Below, one piece after another: positions 19,965-29,898 of a stretch of DNA of 64,000 bases. The position numbers and the translations under genes were made by a program. Positions within the stretch are counted from its first letter, which is position 1; every line of letters starts with the position of its first letter. The notes below the pieces were generated by a model, which worked only from the letters and a program-made list of their open reading frames with translations, ran no database searches and was not told where the DNA came from. The stretch lies in assembly GCA_035643775.1 (NCBI GenBank), contig DASQPV010000016.1:154529-218528 (forward strand). The letters are read 5' to 3'. Source of the DNA: Candidatus Angelobacter sp. Its GTDB lineage: Bacteria > Bacteroidota > Bacteroidia > Flavobacteriales > Blattabacteriaceae.

Positions 19965-21514
19965 GCATGTGAGACTATTATTCTTTTGAATTCCTTATTA
20001 AATTCAATAATTTTAAATTTATCATTTTTTTTAATATTTTTTTCTAAAAAACGAGCAGGAGCAAAAGCTTCTACCAAAATTTTTTTTTGACATCCGAGCA
20101 ATATAGTTGCTCCTTTATCAAAAAACTCTATAGGTAGCCCATAATGTAGACTATCCAATACATAGATTTTTTCATATAGATCCCATGTATTTTCCATAAG
20201 CTGTTTATGTCCTAGATTTATACGTCTCTTATTAACATCTAAATTTAAGATAACCACCTCCATTTTATCTCCTTTTTTGCAAAATTCTGAAGGATGTTTT
20301 ATCTTCTTGAACCAAGTAAGGTCTTTAGACGATACGACTCCACTAATCCCTTTTTCCAATTCTACAAAAACCCCAAAATTAGCAAAACTATGAATAATTC
20401 CGGTATGTTTTGAATTTATGGGATATTTATCGTAAATATTCATCCAAGGATCTGGAGTGATCCTTTTTATACTCAAATACATTTTTTTTTCTTTACGGTC
20501 TATTCCTGTAATTATAGTTTCTACTTTATCCCCTATTTTTAGAAAATCTTGTGCAGAAAGAAGATTGAAATCCCAAGTCATCTCACTAGTATGGATCAAT
20601 CCTTCAATTCCAGGAAAAATTTCTACCAAAGCCCCATAATCAGACAGTAAAGTTACTACGCCTTTTACTTTATATCCAACTCCAACGTTAGGATCCAAGG
20701 CATCCCAAGGATGTGTAAGTAACTGTTTTAATCCAAGTTGAATTCGATTCTTGATATGATCAACATTTAGTACAACACATTTAACCTTTTGACCAATCTC
20801 TACCAACTCTGAAGGATGATCAATTCTATTCCATTTCATATCAGTTATGTGAATCAAAGCATCTATTCCTCCTATTTTAGCAAAAACCCCGTAATTCGTA
20901 ATATTTTTTACCGTGCCTTCAACTACTTGCCCTTTTTCCATACAAGCGATTATCTCTTTTTTCTGTTCTTCAATATCTCGCTCCATCAATATTTTATGGG
21001 AAACAACAATATTTTTCGTTTTTTTATTGATTTTGACTACTTTTACATCTATAGGTTTTCCTACGTATTGGTCAAAATCTCGTATGGGCTTCACATTTAT
21101 ATGTGATCCAGGTAAAAAACATTCAATTTCTAGAGCTTTTACTATCAATCCACCTTTAGTTCTAGCTAATACAATTCCTAAAATTATTTCATCTTTTTCA
21201 TAACTATTGTTAATACGTTCCCAATTTTTAAGAATTTTTGCTTTTTTATGTGAGAATATGCATTGACCTTTATAATCCATCTTCTCAATCATTACCTCGA
21301 CAATGCTCCCAATTTTTAGCTCTTGTTTTTTTTTAAATTCTCTTAATGGAATCACCCCTTCAGATTTAAAACCAATGTCCACTATTGCTTCCATATTGGA
21401 AATATGGGATATAACTCCTTTATATATTTTACATTCTTGAATATCTGGGATAGTTTCCGTATAGATTTTTTTTAAATTTCCCTCTACACCTGCTATTTTT
21501 TTCTTGTTTTTCAT
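19934..21514 (-). CDS. rpsA: 30S ribosomal protein S1
   Basis: S1 holds mRNA on the small subunit. In the 526-residue protein I count six S1-type beta-barrels, starting near residues 25, 105, 195, 280, 365 and 445. The third to fifth are best conserved (VEGTVKNITNYGVFAKIGG, HTGIIHSFANFGVFVELEKG), and the last is degenerate. It is shorter than most Bacteroidota S1 proteins because the N-terminal extension is reduced. S1 should matter more than usual here because genes largely lack Shine-Dalgarno sites. The 3' end contributes to the hairpin shared with groEL. Confidence 0.95.
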   Translation of the reverse strand: MKNKKKIAGVEGNLKKIYTETIPDIQECKIYKGVISHISNMEAIVDIGFKSEGVIPLREFKKKQELKIGSIVEVMIEKMDYKGQCIFSHKKAKILKNWERINNSYEKDEIILGIVLARTKGGLIVKALEIECFLPGSHINVKPIRDFDQYVGKPIDVKVVKINKKTKNIVVSHKILMERDIEEQKKEIIACMEKGQVVEGTVKNITNYGVFAKIGGIDALIHITDMKWNRIDHPSELVEIGQKVKCVVLNVDHIKNRIQLGLKQLLTHPWDALDPNVGVGYKVKGVVTLLSDYGALVEIFPGIEGLIHTSEMTWDFNLLSAQDFLKIGDKVETIITGIDRKEKKMYLSIKRITPDPWMNIYDKYPINSKHTGIIHSFANFGVFVELEKGISGVVSSKDLTWFKKIKHPSEFCKKGDKMEVVILNLDVNKRRINLGHKQLMENTWDLYEKIYVLDSLHYGLPIEFFDKGATILLGCQKKILVEAFAPARFLEKNIKKNDKFKIIEFNKEFKRIIVSHASTATKTKNR

Positions 21515-21524
21515 GTTATTTTTT

Positions 21525-22076
21525 TTATAAATTTTTAAAAAAACTAAAATAAGTATCTCCGGATTTCTTAGTATCCAGATAATAGGGGAGTCTCATTACG
21601 AAAGAATTTTTCTTAGCTGAATGTTCCAAAATCATTAAACCATTTTTTTTTATACATCCATTTTTTTTCAAAACTAATTGAAACAATAACTCCAAATTAC
21701 GATTATCTATATGGTAAGGAGGATCAGCAAAAATTATATCGAAAGTAGGAATATTTTTATTCAAAAAATGAAAAGCGTTTTCACAATATATTTGCATTTT
21801 ATTGTAAATTTTAAACTTCTTAGAAGTTTCCTTTATATACTTTGTGCAAAGGCAATTTACGTCAACGCAATAAACCATCAAAGCACCTCGAGAAATAAAT
21901 TCATAACTAATATTTCCTGTTCCGCAGAATATATCTAGAACAAGAAGATTATTTTCTAAATAATTAGATAATACGTTGAATAAAGATTCTTTAGCTTTAT
22001 CCATCGTAGGTCTAACGTAAATATTTTTCGGTGGATCAAATTTTCTACCTTTTAATTTTCCAGAAATAATTCGCAT
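21525..22076 (-). CDS. rsmD: 16S rRNA (guanine966-N2)-methyltransferase RsmD
   Basis: This 183-residue SAM-dependent enzyme methylates a guanine of 16S rRNA. MRIISGKLKGRKFDPP and RPTMDKAKESLFNVL are the family start, LDIFCGTGNISYEFISRGA is the SAM-binding loop, and FADPPYH is the catalytic N/DPPY motif. I chose the ATG at 22076, which fits the family start. A TTG at 22088 overlapping the gyrA stop is less likely. It is read after gyrA with an 8-base gap. Confidence 0.92.
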   Translation of the reverse strand: MRIISGKLKGRKFDPPKNIYVRPTMDKAKESLFNVLSNYLENNLLVLDIFCGTGNISYEFISRGALMVYCVDVNCLCTKYIKETSKKFKIYNKMQIYCENAFHFLNKNIPTFDIIFADPPYHIDNRNLELLFQLVLKKNGCIKKNGLMILEHSAKKNSFVMRLPYYLDTKKSGDTYFSFFKNL

Positions 22077-22084
22077 ATTACGTC

Positions 22085-24520
22085 TCAATCTGGAACCTTA
22101 GCCACCGAAGCAATTTTATCCTTTTTAAGATTGATCAATCGGACTCCTTGCGTGTTTCTACCCATAACGCTAATACCTGATACTGGAATGCGAATTATAA
22201 TACCAGATTTATTCATAATCATTAAATCATTTTTATCCGTTACATTCTTAATAGCGATTAATTTTCCAGTTTTTTCAGTTATATTGATTGTTTTTATTCC
22301 CTTTCCAATTCTATCAGTTCTGCGAAAAGATCCTAAATTGGAACGTTTTCCATATCCATTTTCTGAAACGACCAATATATTTTCTTTTTCCCTGTTTTTA
22401 ACGCAAACCATTCCAATAACAGAATCTTTATCAGAGGCTAATGATATACTTTTAACTCCAGAAGAATTTCTACCCATTAAACGAATTTTTTTTTCCGTAA
22501 ATCGAATAGATTTTCCACTTTTTATAGCAATAAGAATGTCACTGTTTCCTGCAGTAAGTTTTGCTTCTATTAGAGAATCACCAGGTCGAATGATTGTTGC
22601 CTGTATTCCTCTTTTTCTAGGATGAGAATAGCTTTTAAGTGGGGTTCTTTTTACTATTCCTTTTTCTGTAACCAGAATTACGTAATGACTATTGATATAG
22701 TCAAAGTTCTTTAGATTTCCACTTAAAATATAAGCTTTAACTTGATCATCACTATCAATTTCGATAAAATTTTGTATAGCTCTCCCCTTAGACGTTTTTG
22801 CACTTTCTGGTATTTTAAATACCCTAAGCCAAAAACATTTTCCTTTTTTCGTAAATAAAAGCATATATGGCCTCTTTTTTGCTAAGAGTAAGTGTTCCAT
22901 AAAGTCTTTTTCATGCGCACCAGCTCCAATATTCCCTATTCCGCCTCTAGATTGAGGTTTATACGCAGATAAAGGAGTGCGTTTTATATATCCTTTATGA
23001 GATATAGTGAGTACAACAGGTGTTTCATCCACAAGTTCCTTAGCGTTTACTGAATAATCAATTTCAGTTCTCCGTTTATCGCTATATTTTTCTTTGATTT
23101 CTATTAGTTCACTTTTTATAAGCTGCATGCGCAGCATTTCCAGATTTAGGATATTGTTCAGTTTTTCTATAGTTTTCTTCACCTCTTCATATTCTGATCT
23201 AATTTTGTTCCTTTCAAGATTAGTAAACCGATGCAAACGCATTTCCAGAATAGATCGTACTTGAATTTCTGAAAAATTGAATTCCTTTGTAAGTTCTTCG
23301 ATAGCATCCTTTGGTGTTTTTGAATAACTAACCAGTTGAAAAACTGTATCAAAGCTATCTAAAGCAATAATAAATCCTTTAAGGATATGAAGACGTTCTT
23401 TCGCATTACGTAGATCATGCCTGGAACGTCTTATAATAACATCATTACGATGATCTACAAAATATTGAATAATATCTTTAATATTTAACTGAACCGGTTT
23501 TCCTTTAACTAAAGCAATATTGTTAACACTAAACGAAGTCTGAAGATCAGTGTATTTATAAAGTTTATTCAAAATTATTTGAGGTTCAGCCCCTTGTTTT
23601 AGCATATATACGATGCGCATTCCACGCCTATCAGATTCGTCTCTAATCTGCGACAAGTTTTCTATTTTACCTTCTTTTAAAAGATTTTTAGTTTTTTCGA
23701 TCATGTCTTCCTTGTTTACCTGATATGGGATTTCGTCTACAATAATGCATTTACGTCCTTGAATATCTTCAAAATGAACCCTAGCTCTTAGTAAAATACG
23801 ACCTTTTCCCACGTGAAAAGCTTCTTTAACTCCTTGATATCCATAAATAATCCCTCCAGTAGGAAAATCTGGCGCTTTAATATAATTAATTAATTCGTCA
23901 ATACAAATATTTTTGTTATCAATGTATGCGCAAATAGCTTCAATGGATTCTTTCAAATTATGAGGTGCCATATTTGTGGCCATTCCAACCGCTATGCCTG
24001 ATGCTCCGTTAATAAGGAGATTAGGAATACGAGTAGGTAGGACGGTTGGCTCTTCCATTGAATCATCAAAGTTTAGTTGCATATCCACAGTTTCCTTTTC
24101 AAGGTCAACCAGCATTTCTTCAGAAAAATTACTTAATCGAATTTCTGTATACCTCATCGCTGCAGGTGGATCGTTATCTAACGATCCGAAATTTCCTTGA
24201 CCATCAATTAACGGATATAGCAACGACCAATCTTGCGCCATACGTACGATAGCTTCATAAACAGAACTATCACCATGTGGATGAAATTTTCCTAATACTT
24301 CCCCAACTATCCTAGCGGATTTTTTATATGGACTCTTAGAGAGAACATTAAGTTTATACATTCCAAAAAGCACACGTCTATGCACCGGCTTTAGTCCATC
24401 TCTTACATCAGGGAGAGCTCTTGAAATAATTACTGACATCGAATAATCGATGTATGAAGATTTCATTTCATTTACTATATCAATAGTAATAATCTTTCCT
24501 TCTCTACTCTTCATATTCAT
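22085..24520 (-). CDS. gyrA: DNA gyrase subunit A
   Basis: GyrA breaks and rejoins DNA during supercoiling. The 811-residue protein has the winged-helix start [20 protein letters not shown], the catalytic tyrosine in [10 protein letters not shown] (near residue 120), a coiled-coil tower, and a C-terminal beta-pinwheel with repeated blades such as [17 protein letters not shown] GyrA-box-like motif is visible ([12 protein letters not shown]). It is full length and clearly functional. It is followed by rsmD, and aroB lies upstream on the same strand. Confidence 0.97.
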   Translation of the reverse strand: MNMKSREGKIITIDIVNEMKSSYIDYSMSVIISRALPDVRDGLKPVHRRVLFGMYKLNVLSKSPYKKSARIVGEVLGKFHPHGDSSVYEAIVRMAQDWSLLYPLIDGQGNFGSLDNDPPAAMRYTEIRLSNFSEEMLVDLEKETVDMQLNFDDSMEEPTVLPTRIPNLLINGASGIAVGMATNMAPHNLKESIEAICAYIDNKNICIDELINYIKAPDFPTGGIIYGYQGVKEAFHVGKGRILLRARVHFEDIQGRKCIIVDEIPYQVNKEDMIEKTKNLLKEGKIENLSQIRDESDRRGMRIVYMLKQGAEPQIILNKLYKYTDLQTSFSVNNIALVKGKPVQLNIKDIIQYFVDHRNDVIIRRSRHDLRNAKERLHILKGFIIALDSFDTVFQLVSYSKTPKDAIEELTKEFNFSEIQVRSILEMRLHRFTNLERNKIRSEYEEVKKTIEKLNNILNLEMLRMQLIKSELIEIKEKYSDKRRTEIDYSVNAKELVDETPVVLTISHKGYIKRTPLSAYKPQSRGGIGNIGAGAHEKDFMEHLLLAKKRPYMLLFTKKGKCFWLRVFKIPESAKTSKGRAIQNFIEIDSDDQVKAYILSGNLKNFDYINSHYVILVTEKGIVKRTPLKSYSHPRKRGIQATIIRPGDSLIEAKLTAGNSDILIAIKSGKSIRFTEKKIRLMGRNSSGVKSISLASDKDSVIGMVCVKNREKENILVVSENGYGKRSNLGSFRRTDRIGKGIKTINITEKTGKLIAIKNVTDKNDLMIMNKSGIIIRIPVSGISVMGRNTQGVRLINLKKDKIASVAKVPD

Positions 24521-24544
24521 TTATTTTTTTTAAAAATTTCATAA

Positions 24545-25618
24545 TTAATTATTTTTAATAAACTTTTTTAGTTGTTCCAAACTTTCTTTAATGATTACAT
24601 CGCCTACTTTTTTGTCGTAGTTACATTCTCCTATAGTTCTAAGAAGGGAAAAGCAAATTTTTCCTACCTCATTTTTTTTATCATTACGCATGAAACTCAA
24701 AAGAGTTTCTGTGGTTTTTTGGTCAATTTCCTTTATTGGATAAGTATTCGAAAGATTTTTACTGATTTCATCATATTGTTTTTCTGTTAGGCAATTTATT
24801 TTCCAAGAAATCCAAGATTCGCAAATCATTCCAAAAGCAATAGCTTCTCCATGTGAAATAGGAGAATGCCTATAAAGAAAAAATGCTTCTATAGCATGGC
24901 CTATAGTGTGACCAAAATTAAGAATTTTTCTTAATCCAAATTTCTCTTTTGGATCATTACGAACCATTCTGGTTTTTATAAAAATGGATCTTTCAATAAA
25001 AGATCTCCCAATTAAATTATTGGATAAAATATTTACTTCTTTCCAAAAAGATGAATCTGCAACTAGTCCATATTTAAAGATTTCTGCCATTCCTGATTTT
25101 AATTCCCTTTTTCCTAAAGTTTTTAGATAATTAAGATCAATTAAAACTAATTCCGCTTCTTTGAAAAGACCTATTTCATTTTTTATTCCGTTAAAATCAA
25201 TCCCAGTTTTTCCTCCTATCGAAGCATCTACCATAGAAAGAAGGGTAGTTGGAACATTTAAAAAACTTATTCCTCTTTTGAAAACTGAAGCTGAAAACCC
25301 TCCCATATCTGTAACAACCCCACCTCCAAGATTAATAAGGAGACTCTTTCTATCGGAATTTTGTTTTTCAAATTCTTTCCAAATTTTAATACAATTCTGT
25401 AGATTTTTTTCTTTTTCACCTGAAGGTACCTCTACAATTTTAGCTTTTCTTAAAAAGGTTACGCGATCATGCAAATATGGAAGACAATGTTCTCTTGTAT
25501 TTGAATCAACCAAAATAAAAATATTCGAGAGATACCTTTTATGGTAAAAAATATGCAATTGTTGGTATGCCTCTTCCCCAAAAAACACAGATGTGGGAAG
25601 TATAGAGATATTTTTCAC
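24545..25618 (-). CDS. aroB: 3-dehydroquinate synthase
   Basis: AroB converts DAHP to 3-dehydroquinate, the second step of the shikimate pathway to aromatic amino acids. The 357-residue NAD- and metal-dependent enzyme shows LGGGVVTDMGGFSAS, VDASIGGKTGIDF and the three metal ligands in ELKSGMAEIFKYG (Glu), NFGHTIGHAIE (His) and SHGEAIAFGM (His). It is intact, consistent with amino-acid provisioning to a host. A 148-base spacer separates it from the divergent ndh. Confidence 0.96.
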   Translation of the reverse strand: MKNISILPTSVFFGEEAYQQLHIFYHKRYLSNIFILVDSNTREHCLPYLHDRVTFLRKAKIVEVPSGEKEKNLQNCIKIWKEFEKQNSDRKSLLINLGGGVVTDMGGFSASVFKRGISFLNVPTTLLSMVDASIGGKTGIDFNGIKNEIGLFKEAELVLIDLNYLKTLGKRELKSGMAEIFKYGLVADSSFWKEVNILSNNLIGRSFIERSIFIKTRMVRNDPKEKFGLRKILNFGHTIGHAIEAFFLYRHSPISHGEAIAFGMICESWISWKINCLTEKQYDEISKNLSNTYPIKEIDQKTTETLLSFMRNDKKNEVGKICFSLLRTIGECNYDKKVGDVIIKESLEQLKKFIKNN

Positions 25619-25710
25619 GTTTGTTATGGATTAAAAAAAAAGTTTATTATTTTTTAAATGTCTGATGAAATATAAGTAACAGTTAAAATATTATTTTTAT
25701 TTTTGTTTAA

Positions 25711-25727
25711 TATGCATTATTTGCATA
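25711..25727. promoter_or_regulatory. Inverted repeat TATGCA-N5-TGCATA in the aroB-ndh spacer
   Basis: Two exact 6-bp arms separated by TTATT lie 39 bases before the ndh start and 92 bases from the aroB start. The divergent spacer is among the longest here, so promoters for both genes are expected in it. No clear TAnnTTTG element of the Bacteroidota type could be placed. An operator role is only a possibility. Confidence 0.3.
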
Positions 25728-25766
25728 ATACGTTTTTTATATCTTTTAAATAAAATTAAAAAAAAA

Positions 25767-27047
25767 ATGAATATTCCAAAAACAGATTTAAAAAGAGTTG
25801 TGGTTATTGGAGCGGGTTTTGGCGGTCTTCAAGTAGTAAAGTTGGTTAAAAGAAATAACTTTCAAGTTGTTCTCATAGATAGAAATAATTATCATACTTT
25901 TCAACCCTTGCTTTATCAAGTAGCTACTGCAATTTTGGAACCTGATTCAGTTATTTGTCCCATACGATCTATCATTAAGAATACGGAGAATTTCTTTTTT
26001 AGAATGGCGGATGTGCATTACGTAGAACTCAATAAAAAAAATATTAAAACAAATAGGGGAAATTTGGGATATGATTATTTGGTTTTAGCAACGGGGTCAA
26101 AGACTAACTTTTTTGGAAACAAAAATATGGAAACGTTTTCCTTTTCAATGAAATCCATATTCGAAGCTATTTACCTGAGAAATTCAATATTTCAAAATAT
26201 TGAAAACGCTTTGTTTACTAAGAATTCAATAGATAAAAATCGTCTAATGACATTTGTTATTGTTGGGGGAGGGCCAACTGGTGTGGAACTAGCAGGTTCT
26301 TTATCTGAGATGAAGATGCACGTTTTGTCTAAAGATTATCCAGATTTGAACGTTCGGAAGATTATGAACATTCATCTAGTTCAAGCTTCATCTAGACTTC
26401 TAGATGGAATGTCGGAATCATCTTCCATTGAAGCTTTCAAAGAACTGAAAAAAATGGGGGTAAATATATTGGTAAATTGTATGGTTAAAGATTATAATGG
26501 TAGAATTTTACAGATAGAGAAGAAGTCTTTTATAGAAACTTCTAATGTTATTTGGGCAGCTGGCGTAAAAGGTGCATTAATAGATGGTTTTAATTCGGAC
26601 AAAATAGAAAAAGGGCGTCTATTAGTAGATTCTTTCAATCGTGTAAAAGGTTTTGAAGATAGTGTTTTCGCAATAGGTGATATTGCTCTAATGAAAGATG
26701 ATCCTTATCCTATGTTAGCTCAGCCTGCTATACAACAAGGAGTTCTCCTTGCTAAAAATTTAAATCGAATGGCGGAAGGTAAAGAAATGCATACTTTCAT
26801 ATATAAAGATTTGGGATCAATGGCTATTATTTGTAGAAACAAAGCTGTATGTGATTTTCCTAAATTTAGGATAAAGGGTATGTTGGCTTGGATCATATGG
26901 ATATTCGTTCACTCTATGAAGTTGGAAGGATTTAGGAATAGAATGATTACTTTAACAAATTGGATCATTCAATATTATAGATACAATAGAGGAATGCGTC
27001 TTATTATTAAAAGCGGAGAGAAAGGGATTCGAACCCTTGACACATAA
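25767..27047 (+). CDS. ndh: Type II NADH dehydrogenase (NDH-2)
   Basis: NDH-2 is a single-subunit flavoprotein that passes electrons from NADH to menaquinone without pumping protons. The FAD fold GAGFGGLQVVKL (about residues 14-25), YQVATAILEPDSV, the NADH-binding fold VGGGPTGVELAGSL, and FAIGDIALM near the flavin ring are intact, followed by amphipathic C-terminal helices. The last residues (SGEKGIRTLDT) are antisense to tRNA-Ser, so the frame appears to have run past its original end. It feeds the quinone made by menA and supports respiration with the ATP synthase. Confidence 0.93.
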   Translation: MNIPKTDLKRVVVIGAGFGGLQVVKLVKRNNFQVVLIDRNNYHTFQPLLYQVATAILEPDSVICPIRSIIKNTENFFFRMADVHYVELNKKNIKTNRGNLGYDYLVLATGSKTNFFGNKNMETFSFSMKSIFEAIYLRNSIFQNIENALFTKNSIDKNRLMTFVIVGGGPTGVELAGSLSEMKMHVLSKDYPDLNVRKIMNIHLVQASSRLLDGMSESSSIEAFKELKKMGVNILVNCMVKDYNGRILQIEKKSFIETSNVIWAAGVKGALIDGFNSDKIEKGRLLVDSFNRVKGFEDSVFAIGDIALMKDDPYPMLAQPAIQQGVLLAKNLNRMAEGKEMHTFIYKDLGSMAIICRNKAVCDFPKFRIKGMLAWIIWIFVHSMKLEGFRNRMITLTNWIIQYYRYNRGMRLIIKSGEKGIRTLDT

Positions 27048-27096
27048 AGTGAACATACTTTCCAAGCATGCGCCTTTACCACTCAGCCACCTCTCC
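27014..27096 (-). tRNA. tRNA-Ser, anticodon GGA
   Basis: Read on the minus strand, the acceptor stem GGAGAGG pairs with TCTCTCC. The anticodon loop TTGGAAA lies between GCATGC-type and GTATGT-type arms. A long variable arm typical of serine tRNA is present, and the T-arm carries GGTTCGAATCC. The discriminator is G, followed by CTT, so CCA is not encoded. Its 5' end abuts the asnS stop with no gap. The convergent ndh frame ends inside it. It decodes UCC/UCU. Confidence 0.95.
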
Positions 27097-28458
27097 TTAA
27101 AATTCTGCGTTTCCAGGTGTCCTTGGAAAGGGTACAACATCACGTATGTTCCTCATTCCTGAAACAAATTGAGTAAATCTGTCAAAGCCCATACCGAAGC
27201 CTGAATGGGGTGTAGATCCAAAACGCCTAGTGTCCATATACCACCATAAAATTTTTTTATTAATTCCACAATCTACCATCCTATGTGCTAATATATCATA
27301 ACGATCTTCTCGTTCAGAGCCTCCTATTATTTCTCCAATTCTGGGAAATAAAATATCCATAGCTTTAACAGTTCTTTCATCATCATTCAGCCGCATATAA
27401 AAAGGCTTAACTATTTTTGGATAGTCAAATAAGATTAATGGGGATTTAAAATATTTATCGGTTAGATATCTTTCATGTTCTGATTTAAAATCCATACCCC
27501 AGTGAATAGGATATATAAATTTTCTATTGCTTTTTTTAAGTATTTTTATAGCTTCAGTGTAACTGAGTTTTATAAAAGGATGCATCAATGCGATACTCAA
27601 TTTATCTAAAAGCGATTTTCCTTTATTTTTCTGTTTTTCTTCAAAAGAATGATATATTTCTAGATATTCCAGGTCTTCTTTGCAATTTTTGCATATATGC
27701 GAAATGAGATGTTTTAAAAACATTTCAGCTAAAGTCATACTCTCTTTAAGTGTGCAAAAAGCTATTTCGGGTTCAACCATCCAAAATTCAGCTAAATGTC
27801 TAGGCGTATTAGAATTTTCTGCCCGAAAAGTTGGTCCAAAAGTATAAACTTTTCCAAAAGCTAAAGCAGCTGTTTCAGCTTCCAATTGACCTGATACGCT
27901 TAGATAAGCTTGTTTACCAAAAAAATCATTTAATACACTAAACATTTTTCCAGCACCTTCAGCATCAGCTGTCGTTATGATAGGAGTATGAATGTAAAAA
28001 AAATCGTTTTTGTGAAAAAATTCATGCACAGAAAAAGAAAGATGATGGCGTATACGAATAATCGCTCCAAAAATATTAGTGCGAAATCGCAGATGAGATT
28101 GTTCCCGAAGTTTTTCCAAACTATGTCTCTTTGGCTGTAAAATAGTTCCTTGTATCTCCTCCTTTTTAGCTTCTCCGCATATTTCAATTTCTTCCGCATG
28201 TATTTCAATATACTGTTCTTTTCCAGGACTCTTAACGATTATCCCTTTTACTTTAATAGAAGTTCCTATGTTCATTTTTCTCAAAAAATATTCATTAAAG
28301 GATGATCTATCTATGATAATCTGCAAATTTTTTATAGATGAACCATCATAAAGTATAATGAATCGTCTATTTCTAAAACTACGGATCCATCCTTTTGTTC
28401 GTATTTTATTAGAAATATTTTCTTTCCTTAGAATTTCTTTTACACTAGATATTTTCAT
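27097..28458 (-). CDS. asnS: Asparaginyl-tRNA synthetase
   Basis: This 453-residue class IIb enzyme charges tRNA-Asn. An N-terminal OB-fold (to about residue 110, GWIRSFRNRRFIILYDG) binds the anticodon. The catalytic core follows, with FTFGPTFRAENSNTPRHLAEF (motif 2) and GFGMGFDRFTQFVSG (motif 3). Its presence means Asn-tRNA is made directly. The stop is immediately followed by tRNA-Ser on the same strand, and frr lies upstream by 19 bases. Confidence 0.97.
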   Translation of the reverse strand: MKISSVKEILRKENISNKIRTKGWIRSFRNRRFIILYDGSSIKNLQIIIDRSSFNEYFLRKMNIGTSIKVKGIIVKSPGKEQYIEIHAEEIEICGEAKKEEIQGTILQPKRHSLEKLREQSHLRFRTNIFGAIIRIRHHLSFSVHEFFHKNDFFYIHTPIITTADAEGAGKMFSVLNDFFGKQAYLSVSGQLEAETAALAFGKVYTFGPTFRAENSNTPRHLAEFWMVEPEIAFCTLKESMTLAEMFLKHLISHICKNCKEDLEYLEIYHSFEEKQKNKGKSLLDKLSIALMHPFIKLSYTEAIKILKKSNRKFIYPIHWGMDFKSEHERYLTDKYFKSPLILFDYPKIVKPFYMRLNDDERTVKAMDILFPRIGEIIGGSEREDRYDILAHRMVDCGINKKILWWYMDTRRFGSTPHSGFGMGFDRFTQFVSGMRNIRDVVPFPRTPGNAEF

Positions 28459-28477
28459 TATTATGTAGAAAAATGCA

Positions 28478-29026
28478 TTAAATGCTCATAATTTCCTTTT
28501 CTTTTATTGTGTAGAGATCTTCCACTTTTTTTATGTATTCATTAGTTATTTTTTGAATCCTTTCTTCTGCACTTTTCATATTGTCTTTAGAAATACCTTC
28601 TAATTTTTTAAGATTTTTGTGTACCTCTTTTCGGATATTTCTGATTCTTACTTTAATATTTTCCAACTCAGCTTTTGTTTTCTTTACTAGATTTTTTCTA
28701 CCATCTTCAGTTATCCTAGGCAAACGAATCAGTATATTTTCCCCATTGTTTATTGGAGAATAATTAGCATTAATTATAGATTTTTCTATAAATGAAAGCA
28801 TAGAACGATCCCAAGGTTGAATTTTTAGAGTCATGTAATCTGGAGAACTGACATTAGCTATTTTTTTAAGAGTAATCATTTTTCCATTACATTCAATTTT
28901 TATACTCTCTAAGAGAATTGGATTAGATTTACCAGAACGGATTCGAACAAAGACCATCTTTAGGTATTCTAGAGATTTTTCCATATTTTTTTCTCCAGAT
29001 TTTATGATTAAATCTAATTTTTCCAT
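28478..29026 (-). CDS. frr: Ribosome recycling factor
   Basis: RRF splits the post-termination ribosome with EF-G. At 182 residues it is the normal size. SLEYLKMVFVRIRSGKSNPILLESI, ANVSSPDYMTLKIQPWDRSML, IRLPRITEDGRKNLVKKTK and the C-terminal helix are family hallmarks. It is placed between metF and asnS, all read leftward. The usual neighbour pyrH is absent here. Confidence 0.97.
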   Translation of the reverse strand: MEKLDLIIKSGEKNMEKSLEYLKMVFVRIRSGKSNPILLESIKIECNGKMITLKKIANVSSPDYMTLKIQPWDRSMLSFIEKSIINANYSPINNGENILIRLPRITEDGRKNLVKKTKAELENIKVRIRNIRKEVHKNLKKLEGISKDNMKSAEERIQKITNEYIKKVEDLYTIKEKEIMSI

Positions 29027-29039
29027 ATTTTAAATTTTT

Positions 29040-29898
29040 TTATTGATAGATCATTTGAATAATTTTGCCAATATTATTAGGACGATCCATAGTATAATAA
29101 TGAATTATTTCTACTCCAGAATCTTTTAATTCTTTAGATTGTTTTATACTCCATTCTATTCCTATTTTTTCTATATATTTTTCGTTTTTCGCTTCTTTTA
29201 CAAGCTCATTTGGAAGAGATACATAAAAATTATATGGCAAACGTTTTAAATGAGCTTTGCAGTATATTGGTTTAATACCTGGAATTATAGGTACGGATAT
29301 CCCTTTCTCTCTGCAGATTTTGATAAATTCAAAATATTTTTTGTTCTCAAAAAACATTTGAGTTATTATATAATTAGCCCCTGCTTCAATTTTTTTATTG
29401 AGATAATGTAAATCCATTTCTGTATTTGGAGATTCAAAATGTTTTTCAGTATATCCAGCTACTCCAATGCAGAAATCAAATGTTTTACTATTGATAGTAT
29501 CAGGTACTTGCTTCAGTAAATCCAGGGCATATAATTTTTTTTTTACCCACTTTTTCGCACTTTATATAATCTCCTCTAAGGTAGAATAGATTTTCTATTC
29601 CCAGAAACTGGAGAGGAGCTTCGATGTTATTATTGTAAAATACAGAAGAAAGCAAATGAGGGACAGTTTCAACATTATATTTTTTCGTTAAAGCAGCACA
29701 ACTACCTATAGTTCCTTGCCTACTTTTTCTAAAACACTCATACCGATGATAGGTTACATGGATAAAGGGTGGACGAAATTCCATTAAAGGATCTAAAGTA
29801 TCGAAAACAATTTCTATTGATCCTTTAAAGATAGGAGGAAGGATTTCAAAGGAAAACAATGTTTTTTTAGTTCTGGTAATATGTTCAATTACTTTCAT
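29040..29898 (-). pseudogene. metF: Methylenetetrahydrofolate reductase, split by a +1 frameshift in a poly-A tract
   Basis: MetF reduces methylene-THF to methyl-THF for methionine synthesis. The N-terminal part (29500-29898, 132 residues; KTLFSFEILPP, LFYLRGD) goes out of frame at an A10 tract, seen as T10 at 29535-29544. Removing one A restores an unbroken frame (LYALDLLKQVPDT, FCIGVAGYTEKHFESPN, GANYIITQMFF) to the stop at 29040, giving about 285 residues with no other lesion. This is therefore a single-base indel. It could be recent inactivation, transcriptional slippage that rescues a fraction of product, or a sequencing error. The start overlaps the serS stop (ATGA). Confidence 0.9.
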
